Positions 5,829 through 7,849 of a DNA stretch of 7,849 nt are shown piece after piece. The stretch covers positions 1 through 7,849 of the forward strand of contig CASBQH010000121.1 of the NCBI GenBank assembly GCA_949127695.1, read 5' to 3'. The translations under genes and the position numbers were made by a program. Below the pieces are notes generated by a model, which saw nothing but the letters and a program-made list of their open reading frames with translations, was not told the origin of the DNA and did no database searches. Origin of the DNA: Synechococcales cyanobacterium PMM_0073. Its GTDB lineage: Bacteria; Cyanobacteriota; Cyanobacteriia; Elainellales; Elainellaceae. The stretch's first letter is position 1, and each line of letters begins with the position of its first letter.

Positions 5829-7178
5829 ATGCGAGATTCGGCGCTTCTGCTCGCTCCGCAAGACTATAGTTTACTCACCGATCTGTATCAGCTGACGATG
5901 ACCGCCTGCTATGTCGGCGAAGGAGTCGCGCAGCGTCCGGCCAGCTTCGAGCTGTTTGCGCGGCGGTTGCCTGACCCGTTTGGCTATCTGGTGGCGATGG
6001 GGCTGGCGCAGGCGCTGGAATATCTAGAGCAGTTTCGCTTCAGCGCCGAGCAGATTGCCGCACTGCAAGCCACTGGCATTTTTGACCATGCGCCCGCCGA
6101 ATTTTGGGATCTGCTGGCTGGGGCTAAATTTACTGGCGATCTTTGGGCGGTTCCCGAAGGCACAATCCTGTTTGCCAATGAGCCGCTGCTGCGCGTCGAA
6201 GCGCCACTCTGGCAGGCTCAGCTGGTCGAAACCTACCTGCTCAACGCGCTCAACTACCAAAGCTTAATTGCCACTAAGTCTGCTCGGATGCGCGATGCGG
6301 CAGGTGACGAAGCAACGCTGCTGGAATTTGGCACTCGTCGCGCCTTCAGCCCGCAGGCTTCACTCTGGGCCGCAAGAGCCGCTTTAGCCGCCGGGATGAA
6401 CGCCACCTCCAACGTGCTGGCGGCGCTGAAGCTGGGTCAAAAGCCCAGCGGCACAATGGCGCATGCGCTGGTGATGGCGCTTTCCGCGCTAGAAGGCGAC
6501 GAGGAACAGGCGTTTCGCGCCTTCCACCGCTATTTCCCAGCGGCTCCGCTCTTGATCGACACCTACGATTCGATTGCGGCGGCAAAGCAGTTGGCCAAGC
6601 GGCGAGCGACTGAGGACATGCCGCTGAACGCCGTGCGGCTCGATTCGGGTGATTTGGTCAGCCAGTCGCAGCAGATCCGCCAGCTGTTGCCAGATGTGCA
6701 GATTGTGGCCAGCGGCGATCTCGACGAATTTGAGATCCAGCGGCTGCGGCAGGCTGGAGCCTTGATTGATGCCTACGGGCTGGGCACAAAGCTGGTGACA
6801 GGTGCGCCCGTCAACGGCGTCTATAAGCTGGTCGAAATTGACGGCATCCCGGTGATGAAAGAGTCCCGCGATAAGCTCACCTATCCAGGTCGCAAGCAGA
6901 TTTTCCGGCAGGGCAGCGGCGAAACCCTGCATGATCGGCTGGGGCTAATGGACGACACCACCGACGGCAAACCGCTGCTGCGGCTGATGATGCAGCAGGG
7001 CAACCGGCTTCAGCCCGACGAAGATTTAGCCAGCATTGCCGAGCGCTGTCGCAGCGCCGTCATCCAACTCCCCGCCGCCTGCCGCCAGCTTGACCAACCG
7101 ACTCCGCTGGTTGCCGAACTCTCGCCCGCGCTGCAAAGCCTCACCCGGCAGACCCAGCGGCTCGTTCCCGCACTCTAG
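5829..7178 (+). CDS. pncB: Nicotinate phosphoribosyltransferase
   Basis: This 449-residue enzyme joins nicotinate and PRPP to make nicotinate mononucleotide (NaMN), with ATP hydrolysis usually coupled, in the Preiss-Handler route to NAD in the cytoplasm. Recognisable blocks are LLTDLYQLTM (15-24) at the N-terminus, FELFARRLP (40-48), LLEFGTRRA (164-172), GTMAHA (208-213) with His212 at the position of the phosphorylated catalytic His, VRLDSGDL (269-276) for phosphoribose binding, ASGDLDEFEI (294-303) and DAYGLGTKLVTG (314-325). The length is normal for the non-enterobacterial PncB branch. The ATG at 5829 is supported by the promoter at 5758-5787 and by the conserved block starting at residue 15. 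It is the first gene of an operon: nadD starts 22 bases after its stop and a NUDIX gene overlaps nadD. All key blocks are intact. Confidence 0.93.
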   Translation: MRDSALLLAPQDYSLLTDLYQLTMTACYVGEGVAQRPASFELFARRLPDPFGYLVAMGLAQALEYLEQFRFSAEQIAALQATGIFDHAPAEFWDLLAGAKFTGDLWAVPEGTILFANEPLLRVEAPLWQAQLVETYLLNALNYQSLIATKSARMRDAAGDEATLLEFGTRRAFSPQASLWAARAALAAGMNATSNVLAALKLGQKPSGTMAHALVMALSALEGDEEQAFRAFHRYFPAAPLLIDTYDSIAAAKQLAKRRATEDMPLNAVRLDSGDLVSQSQQIRQLLPDVQIVASGDLDEFEIQRLRQAGALIDAYGLGTKLVTGAPVNGVYKLVEIDGIPVMKESRDKLTYPGRKQIFRQGSGETLHDRLGLMDDTTDGKPLLRLMMQQGNRLQPDEDLASIAERCRSAVIQLPAACRQLDQPTPLVAELSPALQSLTRQTQRLVPAL

Positions 7179-7200
7179 CCCACCCCAACTCACCCCCGCC

Positions 7201-7797
7201 ATGCCTTCTATCGCTCTTTTTGGCACTAGCGCCGACCCGCCAACCGCCGGACATCAGGCCATTTTGGTTTGGCTGGCTGAGCATTTTGACCAAGTGGCCG
7301 TCTGGGCTTCAGACAATCCGTTTAAGCAGCACCAAACCTCGCTCGCCCATCGCGCCACGATGCTGCAACTCTTAATTGAAGAAATCTATCCGCCCCGCCA
7401 AAACCTGCGGCTGATGCAGCAGCTCAGCTCGCCCAGAGCACTCGTCACCGTGGAGCAGGCACGGCAATACTGGCCAAATGCCGACTTCACGCTCACCATC
7501 GGCGCAGATTTGGTGACGCAGCTGCCCCGCTGGTATCAAGTCGAGGAGCTGCTACAGCAGGTAAAGTTATTGATCGTGCCGCGACCGGGCTATGCGATCA
7601 CCGAGTCAGATCTGGCATCATTGCGGCAGGTTGGCGCAAACCTAACGGTGGCCGACCTAGAGGTTCCGGCAGTTTCTTCTACCGCCTATCGGAGGGAAGC
7701 TGATCCCGAAATTGTCACCCCGCCGATCGAAGCTTACATTCATCGGGAGCATTTATACGAATGCCACGCAGAAAATTGCCTGCCTCAGCAAGCCTAG
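7201..7797 (+). CDS. nadD: Nicotinate-nucleotide adenylyltransferase
   Basis: This 198-residue nucleotidyltransferase transfers AMP from ATP to NaMN, giving deamido-NAD, the step directly after pncB. The signature GTSADPPTAGH (8-18) is the (H/T)xGH nucleotide-binding motif with Thr15 in place of the first His. SDNPFKQH (37-44) matches the NaMN-binding loop, IGADLVTQLPRWYQ (100-113) the 'GaD...W' block, and VSSTAYR (158-164) the ISSTxxR motif near the C-terminus. The longest open frame begins at 7036 inside pncB, but the first 55 residues there are low-complexity shadow sequence, and the conserved fold begins right after the ATG at 7201, so that start is used. The 22-base gap from pncB is C-rich with no Shine-Dalgarno, so translation probably depends on coupling to pncB or on an SD-independent start. 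The last 37 bases overlap the NUDIX gene in another frame. Confidence 0.92.
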   Translation: MPSIALFGTSADPPTAGHQAILVWLAEHFDQVAVWASDNPFKQHQTSLAHRATMLQLLIEEIYPPRQNLRLMQQLSSPRALVTVEQARQYWPNADFTLTIGADLVTQLPRWYQVEELLQQVKLLIVPRPGYAITESDLASLRQVGANLTVADLEVPAVSSTAYRREADPEIVTPPIEAYIHREHLYECHAENCLPQQA

Positions 7798-7849
7798 CCG
7801 ACTTCAAAGTCGGAGTCGATAACGTGATTTTTTCGGTCGATACCCAGCA
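7761..7849 (+). CDS. NUDIX-family protein, N-terminal part (gene runs off the window)
   Basis: From the ATG at 7761 a frame stays open to the window edge and gives 29 residues: MPRRKLPASASLADF, then KVGVDNVIFSVDTQ. The segment with VDNVIFSVDTQ matches the first beta strand of NUDIX hydrolases and of the NrtR regulator branch (typically 'VD.VIF...DG.L.VLL'). The NUDIX box itself (GX5EX7REUXEEXGU) would lie beyond the window, so the assignment rests on this strand and on context: a NUDIX gene after pncB-nadD fits NAD metabolism. GGGAG (7745-7749) sits 11 bases upstream as SD. The gene overlaps the end of nadD by 37 bases, pointing to translational coupling. It could be an ADP-ribose/NAD-derivative pyrophosphatase or, if a C-terminal winged helix follows, an NrtR-type repressor. 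Confidence 0.7.
   Translation, partial: MPRRKLPASASLADFKVGVDNVIFSVDTQ

Noticed and set aside
7036..7200. Upstream start of nadD inside pncB
   Set aside because: The 55 extra residues are Pro/Ser-rich shadow sequence; the conserved NadD fold starts at the ATG at 7201.
7798..7813. Perfect CCGACTT-CA-AAGTCGG palindrome right after the nadD stop
   Set aside because: It is inside the NUDIX coding frame, and the nearest T run begins more than 10 bases later, so a terminator is unlikely; the repeat may follow from codon choice.

Overview
The window looks like a stretch of cyanobacterial chromosome, probably from a filamentous or Leptolyngbya-like lineage. That placement is inferred from gene content: a cyanobacterial-style NAD gene order, a YvlD-type 'phage holin family' membrane protein, an RTX protein with a Calx-beta domain, and one perfect HIP1 octamer (GCGATCGC at 652-659). 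No rRNA, tRNA, CRISPR array, transposase or integrase is visible.

Layout from left to right. Bases 1-54 are the last 17 codons of an unidentified gene. A long imperfect palindrome (74-143) follows. Next come an extended-SDR NAD(P)-dependent epimerase-like gene (205-1176) and a small four-helix membrane protein of the YvlD family (1259-1642) with its own promoter and Shine-Dalgarno (SD). That gene converges on a large minus-strand gene (1707-3695) across a shared hairpin terminator. The minus-strand protein is a probable type I secreted calcium-binding protein: propeller-like repeats, a Calx-beta domain, a Thr-Pro-Gly hexapeptide linker encoded by an 18-bp minisatellite, five RTX nonapeptides and a C-terminal secretion region. 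A 536-base divergent intergenic region (3696-4231) separates it from a C45-family Ntn hydrolase gene.

The C45 gene is the oddest locus. Its signal-peptide part (4232-4414) and catalytic part (4427-5596) lie in the same reading frame but are split by a single TAG at 4412-4414. The stop sits between the signal peptide and the conserved domain, and the TAGGA it forms is a possible SD for a GTG at 4427. The locus may be a recent pseudogene, a gene that now makes a cytoplasmic enzyme by re-initiation, or a base-call error.

The right end is an NAD synthesis/salvage operon behind a strong sigma-70-type promoter (TTGGCA-18 bp-TATAAT, 5758-5787): nicotinate phosphoribosyltransferase (5829-7178), nicotinate-nucleotide adenylyltransferase (7201-7797), and the start of a NUDIX-family gene (7761 to the window edge) that overlaps nadD by 37 nt. 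The first two enzymes convert nicotinate to NaMN and then to deamido-NAD. The NUDIX protein could be an ADP-ribose/NAD-metabolite hydrolase or an NrtR-like regulator; only its first 29 residues are present.

I did not find a clearly new multi-gene system. The points most worth a second look are the split C45 gene, the minisatellite linker in the RTX gene, the palindrome near the left end, and the inverted repeat over the NAD operon promoter.
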